NCBI GenBank assembly: GCA_032988195.1
Contig: JANTQE010000011.1
Location: forward strand, 844,832 to 908,831
Direction: 5' to 3'
Source of the DNA: Arachnomyces sp. PD_36
Lineage: Eukaryota > Ascomycota > Eurotiomycetes > Onygenales > Arachnomycetaceae
DNA length: 64,000 bases
Part shown: positions 1 to 11,451 of the stretch, piece after piece
How the letters are laid out: each line of letters starts with the position of its first letter
Position numbering within the stretch: the first letter of the stretch is position 1
The notes under the pieces: model-generated
Told to the model about the DNA's origin: nothing
Seen by the model: the letters and a program-made list of their open reading frames with translations, nothing else
Databases searched by the model: none
Made by a program: the position numbers and the translations under genes

Positions 1-2412
1 TTTTGAAGAGACGGTCGTTGAGAAGCCAACGACCAGGGTCTTTGCAGGCGGATCTTATCGTACGATAATTTTCTTGCTCAGCTTCAATGTCAAAAGGTGA
101 CAACCATTGCGCGACCATGGCTTTGCGATCTTTGATCTGAACTTCCTTTTCTCTGTTCGACTCACGCATTGAGATTAGATAACGATTGTGAATTTCTTCA
201 AATTCCGCAATGGAGACCTGGTTCTCGATGAGCCGTTTGTTTCGCGCCGTTTTGAGCTTAATCTGTTCGATAGTGGGAGCAAAATCTCTCCACCAGGCTG
301 TGAATAGTTCCGTCCATTCTAAATCACACTTAGCTCGACATTATCATAATCTAGGATATCAATATACCCACGGCGTTTCCTGAGCTGGCGGATAGTCTCC
401 TCATGGAACGTTAGGATGTCTTTGTAAATCATTATCAAGACTTCCCTCAAGTAAGGCTTTGACACCAGCACCGGCTGGAGCTTCTTGAGACGGGGCAGCT
501 CTTCTCCAATATCCTGATATGCATCTAAGATAGAGTTAAACGCATCTCGCAAGTTGAAAGAGACCTATAAATTTTCGCGAAATCAGTGGGCAAGAGTTCG
601 GAAATTGGAGGCAGACTTGACCTACACACAAAATATCCTTGATCGAACCCTGTAGTAACCTCTAAGCCTTCATGTTTGCAAGAAATAAGCGGGGTGGCAA
701 TCAGAACACTCACCCATACAAAAGACATGCTGTGGAAAGCATCAGAGAATACTCCAACGTCCTCGGAAACTTCACCAAATTGTCGCATCGATACTAAAAA
801 AGGATGTACTCTATTCATATCCATCAGACTTTCGCTTTGTTCCAGTTTCAACTGTAGCTTGTGAATGGCATCTTCAGCGTCAACCAATGTTGTACTAGGG
901 AGCCCTTCCGCCCGGACGAGACTCGATGTGGGTAAGAAAGCGCCAGAATCAGCTGGAAAATAAATTTAGTCTGAATCGACACCCAGGGCATTGGGATTGC
1001 CATTTCATTACTTTACCTCCTGGGTTGCTTTTCAGCGGTTCTGGCGGTAGTGCCGCATCTAGGGGATCAATATGGCCGTCATGCTCCCCCGAAACGGGAT
1101 TAGATTGGCTCACGGCCTGTGAGTTGCGCCCCGTGCCATATTCAGTTGCGCGGTTAGAGCTGAGAATTTCCAACAGCATGGAGAAAACGATATGGCTGTG
1201 GCGAGAACCTCTGTCGAACTTCACCATATCGGAGTGAGTTGCATTTATCGGAAATGTCAAGTATGGGTTTGTCTCTACGAGTCTACATGTTGCAGATTCT
1301 CGACTCACTAGGATTTCTGGGGATCCTTGTCGAGTTATTACATTGTCGGCTTTCCTCTAGATTTGGTTAGTACCTGTGGGCGGAACATATAGACTCATGA
1401 TGCCTACGTACAACAGTCTTAGGAGATTGAGAGGTCTCATACGCCCAAAAACACATTAAACGTTCGCTGAGTGAGCTTGTGGAGAAAGCTTCATTCAGCC
1501 GACGGATAAAGTTCGAGTTACGAGCGACATCATCAAGTAATGCTTCATTCGGGTTGTTCTGGACAAGTGCTTGAAAATGCCTCTGCTCCATACCCAGATT
1601 TGGAACACCAAAGAAGATTGCGCCGCGCACGGTGCTCAAAAGTCTCGTATACGCTTCGTCGGGGCGAGTAGCCAACTGCCGCAGGGCTGCTTTGACTACC
1701 AGACCTCCAAGACTATGGGCAAGAAATACAATCGGCTTTGCGGACGGTGAACGCCAGCCATAAGTGCAGAGATGAGTGACGAGGTCGTTGGCGAGATCGT
1801 CGATGCCCTGAAAAGATTGACTATCGAGGAGTTTTGTGTCGTAGCCATAAACTACTGCTCTCGCATTTTGTAGATTCCTCGGAAGGTCATCGCGGATCCA
1901 CATAAAGGTTTTGTCACCCCCCTTTGGTTGCCACGACCCGAAAGGGTGGCTCGCCAAGCCGGAGATGGCAATGCAGCTGTCGATAGTCAACCATGACTTG
2001 TTCACGGTAATCGGGACAGTATACCCTACTCGTACGAGTGAGAAGGCCTCGCATCATTCAAAGGGGTCACACCCAGGAAGTGAGTATCCAGGGTCAGATG
2101 CGAACTGGCACGAGCATTTTCCATGAGCGGGATGTGCCACTCGTCTTTGCACGAGTTGTCTTCGAGGATTGAGGGCGGAGTGGTGAACATAATGGTTGCT
2201 TCCTTGGAGGGCGGATCTTGCCAAGATATCAACGTCGTTGCTAGAGAGTAGACATGAATATGGTCAACTGGAACGTCACCGAGCTTCTCGCTAAGCAAGG
2301 GAGCGACATCCTCCAAGAATTCAACGGTGTTCGGTAGCCCGCGCAACCGAAACACCGTCCTGAGCCACTTTTGATGGCCCCGGTCCATTGCTACCAGCCA
2401 ACTGAGTATCAA
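1..2412 (-). CDS. NLR-type STAND receptor, 5' part (SesB-like hydrolase + DUF7708-like linker), cut by window edge
   Basis: Multi-exon gene running off the left edge. Exons by splice signals: 2412 (or ATG at 2388)-2036, 1976-1412, 1356-1017, 952-714, 649-626, 564-372, 318-1. The first exon is the conserved leader (TFRLRGLP-like, DTHFxGxTPLND). Exon 2 is an alpha/beta hydrolase with the entry motif ISGLASHPFGSWQPKGGD and the nucleophile elbow AHSLGGL. Exons 4-6 match the helical N-domain found before NACHT modules (IHKLQLK, DAFNSILDAYQDIGE). The last visible exon ends in WLSPFDIEAEQ and GRWLLNDRLF, the usual run-up to a NACHT P-loop, which would lie beyond position 1. Fungal NLRs of this build act in non-self recognition or programmed cell death; the nucleotide-binding and sensor repeats cannot be seen. 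The start codon is uncertain between 2412 and 2388. Confidence 0.85.
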
Positions 2413-3307
2413 CTAGAAGTTCGGGGAGGGACTATTGTGGAGTTAAGTTTGATGACGCAAGCGGGAAGTCTCGATGGCACCGTCCGGGCGGCAGCGTGGA
2501 GGAAATAGTATGCAGATAAGGGGAGAAATCTCCGAAGTCACAGAGCCCGTCAGGAAGAAGACGTATCAAAGTCAAGTGGCTTTTGTTAATCAGTTTAGAG
2601 GAATTGGAAGATGAGATCAACGGAATGAATGAGAACAGAACATACGCTTCCTTCCAATCTTGGCAGGAAGGGTCAGCCTGGATCCCGTGACCAAGGGCTT
2701 TCAGCCGTTTGAAATTCATTTTGAGGGTGCTGCAACTTTTGACGTCCGAATGTGGTTATCCGCACTGAGTTGCGAATGCACCAATAGCAAACGGAAGAGA
2801 GTGGGGATTAGAGAGCCTTTGGGCTTTGAGGCTGAAAAATGCCTAACATTTGCGTTTTCAGAACTGGCGGTGAGAATTTCAGCCTCAGGCATGTCTTTTG
2901 AGCGCACAGACCACCTCAACATGAGAGGCTGCAGCCTGCAGGTTCAAACTCTTTGCCACACTGGATTACACTGCGCCACTTGACAACTGTTAGCAAAAGA
3001 CATTTCAGTTTCTCAGTCATTTCGCTCAGATTCATTTTTGGGGCTTCTCGTGCCAAGAGCAACCACCATCTTTGACCAGCCACAAACAACGAGCAAGACT
3101 AATCAACTAAACTACTTTTAGAAATCATATGATTCTCTCGCGAACCATCAGTCATCAGTTGGGGTGATTAGATGAGATTTGGAGGATCCCCCAGTTTGTG
3201 GGAAAGCCATTATATTGACGATGCTTCGGTGAAATGGTAACTTCTGAATTATAGCAGCAATGCTGTGTCTTGTGCACTAGTAGCTATGGTTACAGATCAT
3301 ATGCCAT
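2413..3307. other. intergenic, no supported gene
   Basis: Holds the upstream region of the NLR gene and the 3' flank of the DBP6 gene. Short open frames on the minus strand (2432-2922) have no recognisable similarity and no convincing start or splice pattern. I see no RNA gene or repeat. Confidence 0.5.
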
Positions 3308-5743
3308 TCAACTTCCACCCCCGTTTCGGCCTGTCCCAACTTTAACCTCTTCTCCAACCTCTTGAAGAGCCTTTTGGTACATCATCTTTAGATCCGTAGC
3401 TTCGTCAAGTTTAACATTCGCTTTTCTCATCTTCGTCGATCGGGTTATGCTGCCTAATCCCTCCCGGGCAATTTCATTCGAGAACCACCTCCCTTCCCGA
3501 TGGGCTACTAGTGTCCATGCGGATCCTGCATTGCCCGCACGCGCCGTTCGCCCGATGCGGTGGACATATGTCGTCAAGCTTGATGGAACGTCATAGTTAA
3601 CGACATGGCCTAACGATGGAAGGTCAAGCCCGCGGGAGGCACGGTCTGTTGCAACGACCACAGAAACCTTGCCGCGACGGAAAGCGAGCAGCGTCTTTCG
3701 GGAGGTGGAGGATTTGCTTGGCTTAGTAAGAGTCCCGATCCGGTTCTCTAATGGAGGGTGTAAGAGAGAGAGGAGGCGGGAAAGACGTGAAGCGGATTCG
3801 GAGGACTTGGTGAAGATAAGGGCCGTGGCGCGAGGAGGCGTTTCTGCTCCCCCGGATGAACTTGCATCCGAGGACGACGACGTATCGGAGGAATCAGAAT
3901 CAGCATCAGAGGAGTCTGAGGAATCCGAAGACTCGTCACTTGATGCATCGCTCTCGCTTGAAGCCGACGGAGGTGGCTGTTTAGCAGTTTTTCCTCGTGC
4001 AGTTGCCCCTCTTTTCTCTATACCAATATGAGAAAGCAACAATTGTAGGAGATAGAGGGGTTTATCAGCCTCGTCACCGACCGAAACCGTAAACTCGTTC
4101 AAGGTGTCGGGCAAAATAAAAGACTGCTCAACGTCCCGAGGAATGTCTACACCCTGGTTCCCACCCGAGGATTTCTCAGCTTCAGGATCACGGACAGTGA
4201 CCAATTTAGGGTTTCGAAGTCGTAGAGAATTGAGCTTTGTGATGTCCTGTGTCATGGTCGCACTCAGGATAACCTTCTGTGGCTCCCGTCGTTTGAGTGG
4301 GATCCCCATATTATCGAGAAGTTTGTCGGCGCGCCCCAGCAGATCAGGAGCGTTTCCCTTGTCTAGAGCACGTATGATGACTTCGACCCAATCTTGGAAG
4401 CTTTCATTGAGGAGGCGATCTGCTTCATCTATCACGAGCCAATCCAGATGGCCGAGAGTAAACCCTTTTGTTGACCGAATGTGGTCGACAAGTCGCCCAG
4501 GGGTGCAGATCAAGATGTCCACATTGGACGAGACCCTTTCCGTATGGCCTGGCAAGGTATCACTTTTCCCATTCGTGTCGGAAATATAATCCTGTAGCCG
4601 GAACCCCCCCCACGACTTTGCAGATAACGCTTCCTCTTGCCGAATGTGGCTATCATACACCTGCTCGCTTCTCATCAGTGTTTGCTCCTCTTCCCGCAGC
4701 GAAACGCTCCCCACAGCGGTGCCAATTCGTAGCCCCGTTCCGGAAACACATAAATCACAAGCCTCGCGGGCCTGTCTCACTAATTCCCGTGTGGGTACCA
4801 CTATCAGACCTCTTAGCTTCGCCACAGGTAGAGGCTCCAAGTTCGCAATTAGAGGGAGAGCGTAGGCCATCGTCTTGCCAGATCCGGTAGCCGCTGAGAT
4901 ACATACGTCCCCTAGGTGTCGGTTCGGGCCCCGGAGTAGGAGTGGGATCAGCGCTGACTGTATTGCAAACGCTTCACTATACCCTCCTTCAGCTAGGTTA
5001 GAAAGAAGTTTTGAGTGAATGCCCAAATCGCTGAACTTAGCACGCGACTTGGAAGGCACCGTAATAGGCCTAGAAAGCCACGGCGGCAATGAGGAATAAG
5101 ATGGTTTTTCAAGTGGCTCAGACGTAACTGCAGGTTGTGGAAGCGGTTCCAAGCCGTGGGATATTGGTGCGCTCGACGTTGACGGGCCTTGGGGCGTAGT
5201 ATCTTCTTCCCCCGCCTCTGCCTGCCTTTCAGATCTCAGTGTTGACTGTTTAAATTTTGAAAACACTCCCGCATGCTTGCGTAGTCCCCCTTCTTCCATC
5301 TCCGAGTCGTCGAGTCTATGCGACGACTCTTTCGGCCCCCTTCCCTCATGATCTATATTTGTAGTCTTTTCAACCTCCCCAACAGGTTCACTGACTTCTT
5401 CCGGTATCCGAGCCGAGACTCCACCGTATGCAAGCTCATCCTTCTCCGTATTTCTGTCCGTCTCTGGTTCTGGTATATGCTGTGAAGTTTCATCTTGTTT
5501 CCTCTTATAATCTGGGGGACCCCAAGATTGGCCACGCGAGGTATCTGAGCGAGAAGGATCATTCGCTGACGCATTGGTCTCCTTTTCCTTCTTCTTCTTC
5601 TTCTTTGACTTATTTTTGCTGGAAACATCTTCAACGTCTCTCTTTCGCTTCTGTTGATGCTTTTGTTTTAGCACTGGTTCTGCGGGAGATATAGAGGGGT
5701 TTTCCTGCGGAGGAACATAGCGGGTGTAGAAGGAGGCCGCCAT
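3308..5743 (-). CDS. dbp6: DEAD-box ATP-dependent RNA helicase Dbp6
   Basis: Single-exon gene of 811 aa when started at the ATG at 5743 (MAASFYTRY, the usual Dbp6 beginning). The frame stays open 33 codons further upstream to 5842, but that extension is probably leader. All helicase motifs are present in order: Walker A AATGSGKT, PTRELVRQ, TPGRLVDH, DEAD within VIDEADRLL, SAT, IFTKSSESA, ATDRASRGLD and HRIGRTARAG. The N-terminal third is charged, with a Lys-rich KKKKKKEKE stretch suggesting nucleolar targeting. An acidic Ser/Asp tract (about 3850-3950 on the map) sits between the two RecA lobes, a hallmark of Dbp6 orthologues. Known role of the family: early assembly of 60S ribosomal particles in the nucleolus. 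Divergent from gpi3, with 343 bp between the two ATGs. Confidence 0.93.
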   Translation of the reverse strand: MAASFYTRYVPPQENPSISPAEPVLKQKHQQKRKRDVEDVSSKNKSKKKKKKEKETNASANDPSRSDTSRGQSWGPPDYKRKQDETSQHIPEPETDRNTEKDELAYGGVSARIPEEVSEPVGEVEKTTNIDHEGRGPKESSHRLDDSEMEEGGLRKHAGVFSKFKQSTLRSERQAEAGEEDTTPQGPSTSSAPISHGLEPLPQPAVTSEPLEKPSYSSLPPWLSRPITVPSKSRAKFSDLGIHSKLLSNLAEGGYSEAFAIQSALIPLLLRGPNRHLGDVCISAATGSGKTMAYALPLIANLEPLPVAKLRGLIVVPTRELVRQAREACDLCVSGTGLRIGTAVGSVSLREEEQTLMRSEQVYDSHIRQEEALSAKSWGGFRLQDYISDTNGKSDTLPGHTERVSSNVDILICTPGRLVDHIRSTKGFTLGHLDWLVIDEADRLLNESFQDWVEVIIRALDKGNAPDLLGRADKLLDNMGIPLKRREPQKVILSATMTQDITKLNSLRLRNPKLVTVRDPEAEKSSGGNQGVDIPRDVEQSFILPDTLNEFTVSVGDEADKPLYLLQLLLSHIGIEKRGATARGKTAKQPPPSASSESDASSDESSDSSDSSDADSDSSDTSSSSDASSSGGAETPPRATALIFTKSSESASRLSRLLSLLHPPLENRIGTLTKPSKSSTSRKTLLAFRRGKVSVVVATDRASRGLDLPSLGHVVNYDVPSSLTTYVHRIGRTARAGNAGSAWTLVAHREGRWFSNEIAREGLGSITRSTKMRKANVKLDEATDLKMMYQKALQEVGEEVKVGTGRNGGGS

Positions 5744-6086
5744 CGTATGGCCTTCTGTTAGCGAGTGCAAACGAGAGCGTGCGAAATGAATGTTTTCTTT
5801 GTTTCTTCCGACTCCAATCCGGATACAAATTTTTGACTTCATCGCAAATAATTTGAGAAATTTAACCGGCAGAAATCTTGACCGCCTTCGCGCCCATCAA
5901 CCGTTGAAGACGAGAGCTCACCGTCGCAAGTGCAAGACGCGCGCCCGCAAGACACTCTAGTCATTTGTAGAGTTTGGCTCTACTTTCTATCGGTTTTCTG
6001 CCCTTTGTATATGTCCCCCGCACGATGGTCGGCATGAGCAAACCCGTGAGAGCTCTTTTACGTGCTACACAAAGCCGGTGATCAAG
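5744..6086. promoter_or_regulatory. divergent dbp6/gpi3 promoter region
   Basis: 343 bp between the start codons of two divergently transcribed housekeeping genes, so it must carry both promoters and leaders. I see no convincing TATA box or defined operator. Confidence 0.5.
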
Positions 6087-7805
6087 ATGACTTACAACAT
6101 TGCGTGAGTTGCGAAAGCTATGCTCTTCAAAGGACGATGCTAATAACTGCGCAGTATGATTAGTGACTTCTTCTTCCCGCAGCCCGGTTCGTTTTGCTTA
6201 CACCCAAGACAAGGACCTGAATCTGATCTTCTACTTTGCAGGCGGAGTTGAAAGTCACATCTACCAGCTGTCAACGGTTCGTGGATGGATAAACCGTCAG
6301 GTTTTCTGCGCATCGGGCTGATATACCTTCTAGAAACTCATCGATCGTGGCCACAAAGTAATAGTTGTCACCCATGCCTACAAGGGCCGCACCGGAGTAC
6401 GATACTTGACCAACGGGTTGAAGGTGTACCATGTCCCCTTCTTTGTGATATACCGGGAGTCGACAATGCCAACGGTTTTCTCGTTCTTCCCGATATTTCG
6501 CAATATAATTATCCGAGAGCAGATTGAGATTGTACACGGCCACCAGAGCCTAAGCAGTTTCTGCCATGAAGCCATTCTTCATGCTCGAACTATGGGCCTA
6601 CGAACCGTCTTCACGGATCATTCGTTGTACGGTTTTGCAGACGCCGGGTCTATCTTGACAAACAAACTCCTCAAGTTTACCCTAAGTGACGTGGACCATG
6701 TTATATGCGTTAGCCATACCTGGTAAGCCTGTTTTATGAAATGTCGAAAGAAGCCAAGCTAATCGAGCAATCTCTTTCAATTAGCAAAGAGAATACCGTC
6801 TTGAGAGCTTCCCTAGATCCGCTCATGGTATCGGTGATCCCGAACGCTGTGGTCGCAGAGGACTTTCGGCCATTATCCTACACATCTCACTCCAGCGAGA
6901 AAGGTTACAAAGGTCTCCCTGACCCAAGACCGGCTCCCCATATCGGACCTAATGATACCATTACCATCGTCGTCGTATCACGCTTGTTTTATAACAAGGG
7001 AACGGATCTTTTAATTGCAGCTATCCCGCGTATCCTGGCGTCCCATCCGAATGTACGATTCATCATTGCCGGCTCAGGACCCAAGGCCATTGATCTTGAG
7101 CAGATGCTTGAGCGCCGTGTTCTTCAGGACAAAGTGGAAATGTTAGGACCTGTGCGCCATGAGCAAGTCCGCGATGTTATGGTGAGGGGGCACATATACC
7201 TCCATCCGAGCTTAACGGAGGCTTTTGGTACGGTAATTGTGGAAGCGGCTAGCTGTGGGCTTTACGTAGTCTGCACGCGAGTGGGCGGCATTCCAGAGGT
7301 TTTACCTCAGCACATGACAACTTTCGCAAAGCCGGAAGAGGATGATCTTGTCCAAGCCACAGGAAAGGCAATCGCCGCCCTTCGATCGAACAAGGTCCGA
7401 ACAGACCGATTTCATGACCAGGTTAAAATGATGTATTCGTGGACCGACGTCGCTCAGCGAACGGAGAGAGTGTATGACGGGATATGTGGAGCAATCTCAG
7501 AAGAAGAGTTTTACGGACATTACTTTGGTGAAGACTGGACAGTGACGAGAGGTCGGGTCCATGGATTTGCTCTTATCGATCGGCTAAAGAGGTACTACGG
7601 ATGCGGTATCTGGGCTGGGAAACTGTTTTGCCTCTGTGTCATTATTGATTTCCTACTCTACGTTTTCTTAGAGATATGGGCACCCCGGGCAAATATTGAC
7701 ATAGCTCGCAGTTGGCCGCGGAAAATAGTGCGCCGCAGCAACTCTCGGATGCATGTAAGAACGGGTCATCGAGGTCGTAACGGAAGACATATTGAAGACT
7801 TTTGA
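6087..7805 (+). CDS. gpi3: GPI-GlcNAc transferase catalytic subunit (PIG-A/Gpi3/Spt14)
   Basis: Five exons: 6087-6103, 6155-6186, 6242-6276, 6334-6722, 6785-7805, joining in frame to 497 aa. Begins MTYNIAMISDFFFPQPGGVE, as in all PIG-A proteins. A GT4-type (GT-B fold) glycosyltransferase: donor-site segments VVSRLFYNKGTDLL, and the EX7E-type motif EAFGTVIVE near 7218-7245. One hydrophobic C-terminal segment (about 7621-7683) anchors the protein in the ER membrane with its catalytic domain in the cytosol. Known reaction: transfer of GlcNAc from UDP-GlcNAc to phosphatidylinositol, the first step of GPI-anchor synthesis, in a complex with other Gpi subunits. Three tiny 5' exons (17, 32 and 35 nt) are easily missed by gene finders. 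Confidence 0.95.
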
Positions 7806-8294
7806 CTACTTTTTTCTTCTGGAAGTTATCCGGGGGCTTGCGGTAGTATTTGAAGCATTTTCGATTATGTATAATATTGAAATAATTAAATAGTAACAGC
7901 ATGGCCGCACCAGATTCCGTAGTTTTTTCGCTCTTAGTATTATGGTGAATAAATTGGAGTACGGTGGTTGCCGCTAGCGGGTGCAACTATATATTTTCAC
8001 GCGAACGACTACTTGCATTTTCCACTCTAGTTACTGCTCATAATTTTCCATAATGATGACGTTCCTCGGGCTCTCTCTTCAACTTGAAGCGAAACGGAGA
8101 CTAGAAAAGTTGTTTCAAGACAGCAGCTTACTATAAGCCCTCCTACGGTTTGGGGACTTTGGAGGGTTTCACCTGAGAAATATAGCCGTCTTCAACACTA
8201 TACCCGAACATCGTCTGTGATCAAGACGATTAACAGACTTGACAAGGCCAGAAGTTTTCATCTCAGTGAGCCTGACGCCATAAACCCGGCAGAA
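7806..8294. other. intergenic, promoter of the F-box gene
   Basis: AT-rich 3' flank of gpi3 and upstream region of the F-box gene. No further gene, repeat or RNA seen. Confidence 0.5.
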
Positions 8295-9611
8295 ATGAGC
8301 AAAGATGAGAGAAAGCGATTCCTCAGCGGCTTCGGCTTCTTGGACAGCCGTCGGAGAAAAGGACAGCATCGCCAGAACTTGACGCGGCCGCTGTGCATGA
8401 TGCCTCTTGAACTTGTTGAAATCGTTTCAGCTTCGCTAGAACCCGTTGATTTGTGCTCGCTACGCTTCACTTGCAAGATGCTCTATATGAAAACTATGAA
8501 CCTTTTTGGGACTCGGTGTCTTCAGACAGTGAGGACGGATCTTTCCGCAGAGAGCATACAGAAACTCAGCCAGATCTCAAAAAATGGCCAGTTAAAGGAT
8601 CATATTCGTTGTCTGTCGATTAGTGGAACAAGGGAGAAACCGCTGGGGTGTGGATATTCGTGGAGGCGGTTGGATTCGCATCCTCAGCTCCATCTATTGG
8701 ACCGGCAACCGTGCTCCCAGCAACTACAAGGCATACTTCTTGCCCTCACCAACTGCAGGTCCTTTGAAATACGCCGCTATGCGGGTGGGCCGGATACCGA
8801 GATTACCTGTTTGTCCGATATGGAGCTTGATTACACGGTACCGTATTGGTTTGACGGCTGCCTGACACCGGGAGATGCAATAACTATGATGTTGAATATT
8901 ATCGCAGAGCTTTGCTTGCCTGTGAGATCATTCCTAGTCGACATTCGGCCTCCAAATGTTTCTGAGGGTAGTTATGGAGATCCCGCGCGGCGGTATGCCA
9001 TGAACGACCGAATGCTAGGGCTTACAACTAATTGGTCGGGTCTCCAAGAACTCACTATCAAGCGAAGTCTATCACCGGGCTTGGGGGACTGGGTCATAGG
9101 TCTTGTCCGGAACGCCTCTAACCTTCAAACTTTTCGTCTCGAACTGGGGCATTGCTTCGAAGGCGATACCTTGATTTCCCGTCTATCGGTGGTCTCGGAT
9201 GCCCTACCCCAGCTGCGAGAATTTGAGCTTGAAAACGCGTCTCTATCAACGCCGGACAGTCTTATCAGGCTCCTTCACCACTCTCGTCATAAGCTCCAGA
9301 ATCTTTGCTTTAGGAATGTGATTATTAAGACGAGTGATGGCTTAGTGCGAGTTATCAGAACACTGGAGAATGGTTTTGCGCCTTTGACAAGCTTCAATAT
9401 TGACCGCGTCGTTGTGAAGGAAAACGCCATTACCTATCCTAAGCTCTCTGATGATACACCACCGTCCGTGCCATCGGGTGTGAGGTTAACATTTTCGCAC
9501 TACGGCCAGCCTTGGGAACCTAGGAAATATTACGTGGTTTTCTTCAGCGCTGAGATGGAGTGTGGGATAACCGCTCTTGGGGATCTCATTGAACATTTCC
9601 AAGGGTTATGA
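8295..9611 (+). CDS. F-box domain protein
   Basis: Single-exon gene of 438 aa from the ATG at 8295 (MSKDERKRF); the frame is open further 5' but has no other good ATG. An F-box lies at about residues 32-75: LCMMPLELVEIV, then LEPVDLCSLRFTCKMLY. The rest is a leucine-rich-looking region without a recognised repeat (for example LQELTIKRSLSPGLGDWVIG and HKLQNLCFRNV). F-box proteins normally bind Skp1 and present substrates to an SCF ubiquitin ligase. Many fungal members like this one belong to large, rapidly evolving families with no known substrate. No intron is visible. Confidence 0.8.
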   Translation: MSKDERKRFLSGFGFLDSRRRKGQHRQNLTRPLCMMPLELVEIVSASLEPVDLCSLRFTCKMLYMKTMNLFGTRCLQTVRTDLSAESIQKLSQISKNGQLKDHIRCLSISGTREKPLGCGYSWRRLDSHPQLHLLDRQPCSQQLQGILLALTNCRSFEIRRYAGGPDTEITCLSDMELDYTVPYWFDGCLTPGDAITMMLNIIAELCLPVRSFLVDIRPPNVSEGSYGDPARRYAMNDRMLGLTTNWSGLQELTIKRSLSPGLGDWVIGLVRNASNLQTFRLELGHCFEGDTLISRLSVVSDALPQLREFELENASLSTPDSLIRLLHHSRHKLQNLCFRNVIIKTSDGLVRVIRTLENGFAPLTSFNIDRVVVKENAITYPKLSDDTPPSVPSGVRLTFSHYGQPWEPRKYYVVFFSAEMECGITALGDLIEHFQGL

Positions 9612-9736
9612 TTATCGTATGACTCTGCTGATAGGAGGGGATTATCGGATATACGGAGTCTGAAATTTGGGACCTTGTTCTCTATCTCTGCATTTAACAT
9701 GTTTCTGAGTATAGTGGGCACAAGGCGAGCATGATT

Positions 9737-11159
9737 TTATCGCCAGCGCGATTGAGGACAGGAACATTGCCTTGGAGGGGGAAGTTTACTGGTCGACCCT
9801 TTATCAACGTCTACTCCTTCTGTAGCTAATATCTTCAACATCGATTGAAGATCAGCAGCTTTTGCGCGCCCTGCAGCCTCGACTCCGGTTTCCGGGGTGT
9901 TCAGAATGGCACCCTTCTCACGAAGGAAATAGAACATGTTCACATGTTCAAGGTCAACGGCATGGACGATAGCGGGAGGCGAGCCCTCATTCACATCACA
10001 CCCGTGGTCGAGTAACATTTGAATAATCCCCAAATGACCGCCGCTTGCAGCCTTTGATAGGGCGCCATAAGTATCAGCTCCATGATCGAGCAGAAGCTTG
10101 ACGATTTCCGAGAATCCATGGCGACACGCCTCCATGATGGGTCTATGAGCCTGTGATATTTCAAAGCCGTCTGCAGGTGCTCCCATGGCAAGAAGCCTCT
10201 GAGTCGTCTCCACCCACCCGCTTGACGCAGACGTATTGATCAGATCACCGAGATGAGCTTCAGGCAGCGGCCCCTGAAGGGGAGTACCCCCCCTGGCTGC
10301 CATTATTCGATTGAAGACTTCAATATTAGGGGTATTCAAAGCTTTACTCAGAGCCGCACGATCCCGCGAGTTCTTCTTTTCAAGTTCCCACGGGCCCCAT
10401 TGCGGCTGCAAGACCAATTCCACGGACCCAAGATGACCTGCTTCTGATGAACATGACAAAGCGACGTATCTTCTGATCGAATGCGGAGAGCAAGTGGCGA
10501 GAAGAATTTGAATAATCTCCTCATGCCCTTTGAGAGCGGCTGCCGCTAGTGAGAAACCGAATAAGGAGCTAGATGCCCAGGGATCATGATTTTGATTGAT
10601 TAGGCGCCTGACGAGAGAGACGGAGTTCGTGTACACGGCGGCGACGAAAAGATGCCTTTTGAGAGCTTGATCATCGTCGTCTATCTGTTTATACTCTTGG
10701 AAAAAGCTGGACAGGCAGTTGTTGCGTTCGAACGCTAGGCGACACAACTGCTTAATGTAAGCTCCTCGTTCTTCGTGCGCTCTAGAGGTCGGGATGTCGT
10801 TCTCTACGCAAAGACGATCTGCGATCTGCCGGATTACTTTCCGCGGCGCTGTCACATTTCCTCGTTCCCCTAGAGTTTTGAACTGGAGATACTCTAGACC
10901 GAGTGGAGGATATTCGTGACCAACGTGGCAAAGGCTCTCAAGGATCCTAGATGTATATAGGGCCTGGATGACCTCTCTCGAACAGAACTCTTAAAGCTTT
11001 ATGTTAGTCAGTAGTAGTCAACGGTGATAAGTGAAACTCACTGTTCACAAGTCTCAGTCTCAACCCGCGTTTCAATCCACGAACTAGAATAGCATGGACT
11101 AGGATTGAGTGAATGAGTTCCGCTGGCAAATCCAGGAGGGTAATACCCGGAGATTCCAT
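9737..11159 (-). CDS. F-box-like/ankyrin repeat protein
   Basis: Two exons, 11159-11042 and 10989-9737, separated by a 52-bp intron; 456 aa. The N-terminus (LLDLPAELIHSILVHAI, then RLRLVNKFCSREV) resembles the degenerate F-box that heads many fungal ankyrin proteins. From about residue 150 onward ankyrin units follow, the clearest being HRPIMEACRHGFSEIVKLLL and GHLGIIQMLLDHGCDVNEGS. Ankyrin arrays bind partner proteins; the target is unknown. It lies tail to tail with the F-box gene at 8295-9611 (125 bp between stops). Together with the NLR and the ankyrin gene at 46.7 kb, it belongs to the protein-interaction families that fungi expand. Confidence 0.8.
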
Positions 11160-11451
11160 TCTAAGCTTGCAAGGCGCTTGATTGAAAGTAGAGACTGCGA
11201 ACTCACGAAAGAGCAGAACGTTTCTTCCTTAGGAAATGGGTGTAGGTGTGTGTTTACGTTGTGTTTATTTTGTGGTTCTTGAGGGAAGCGCGAAGGACAA
11301 AGCAGGGAGAAATACGTCAGGTGATATATGCACATGACCGTTCCAAGTTGAAGATACCAATTCGTTCACCTCACTCTGCAATATTAGAGATAAGATCTAA
11401 CAGCACATGGTTCTTATCTATAAGGTATGTACAATGAGCTAGCTAATATGT

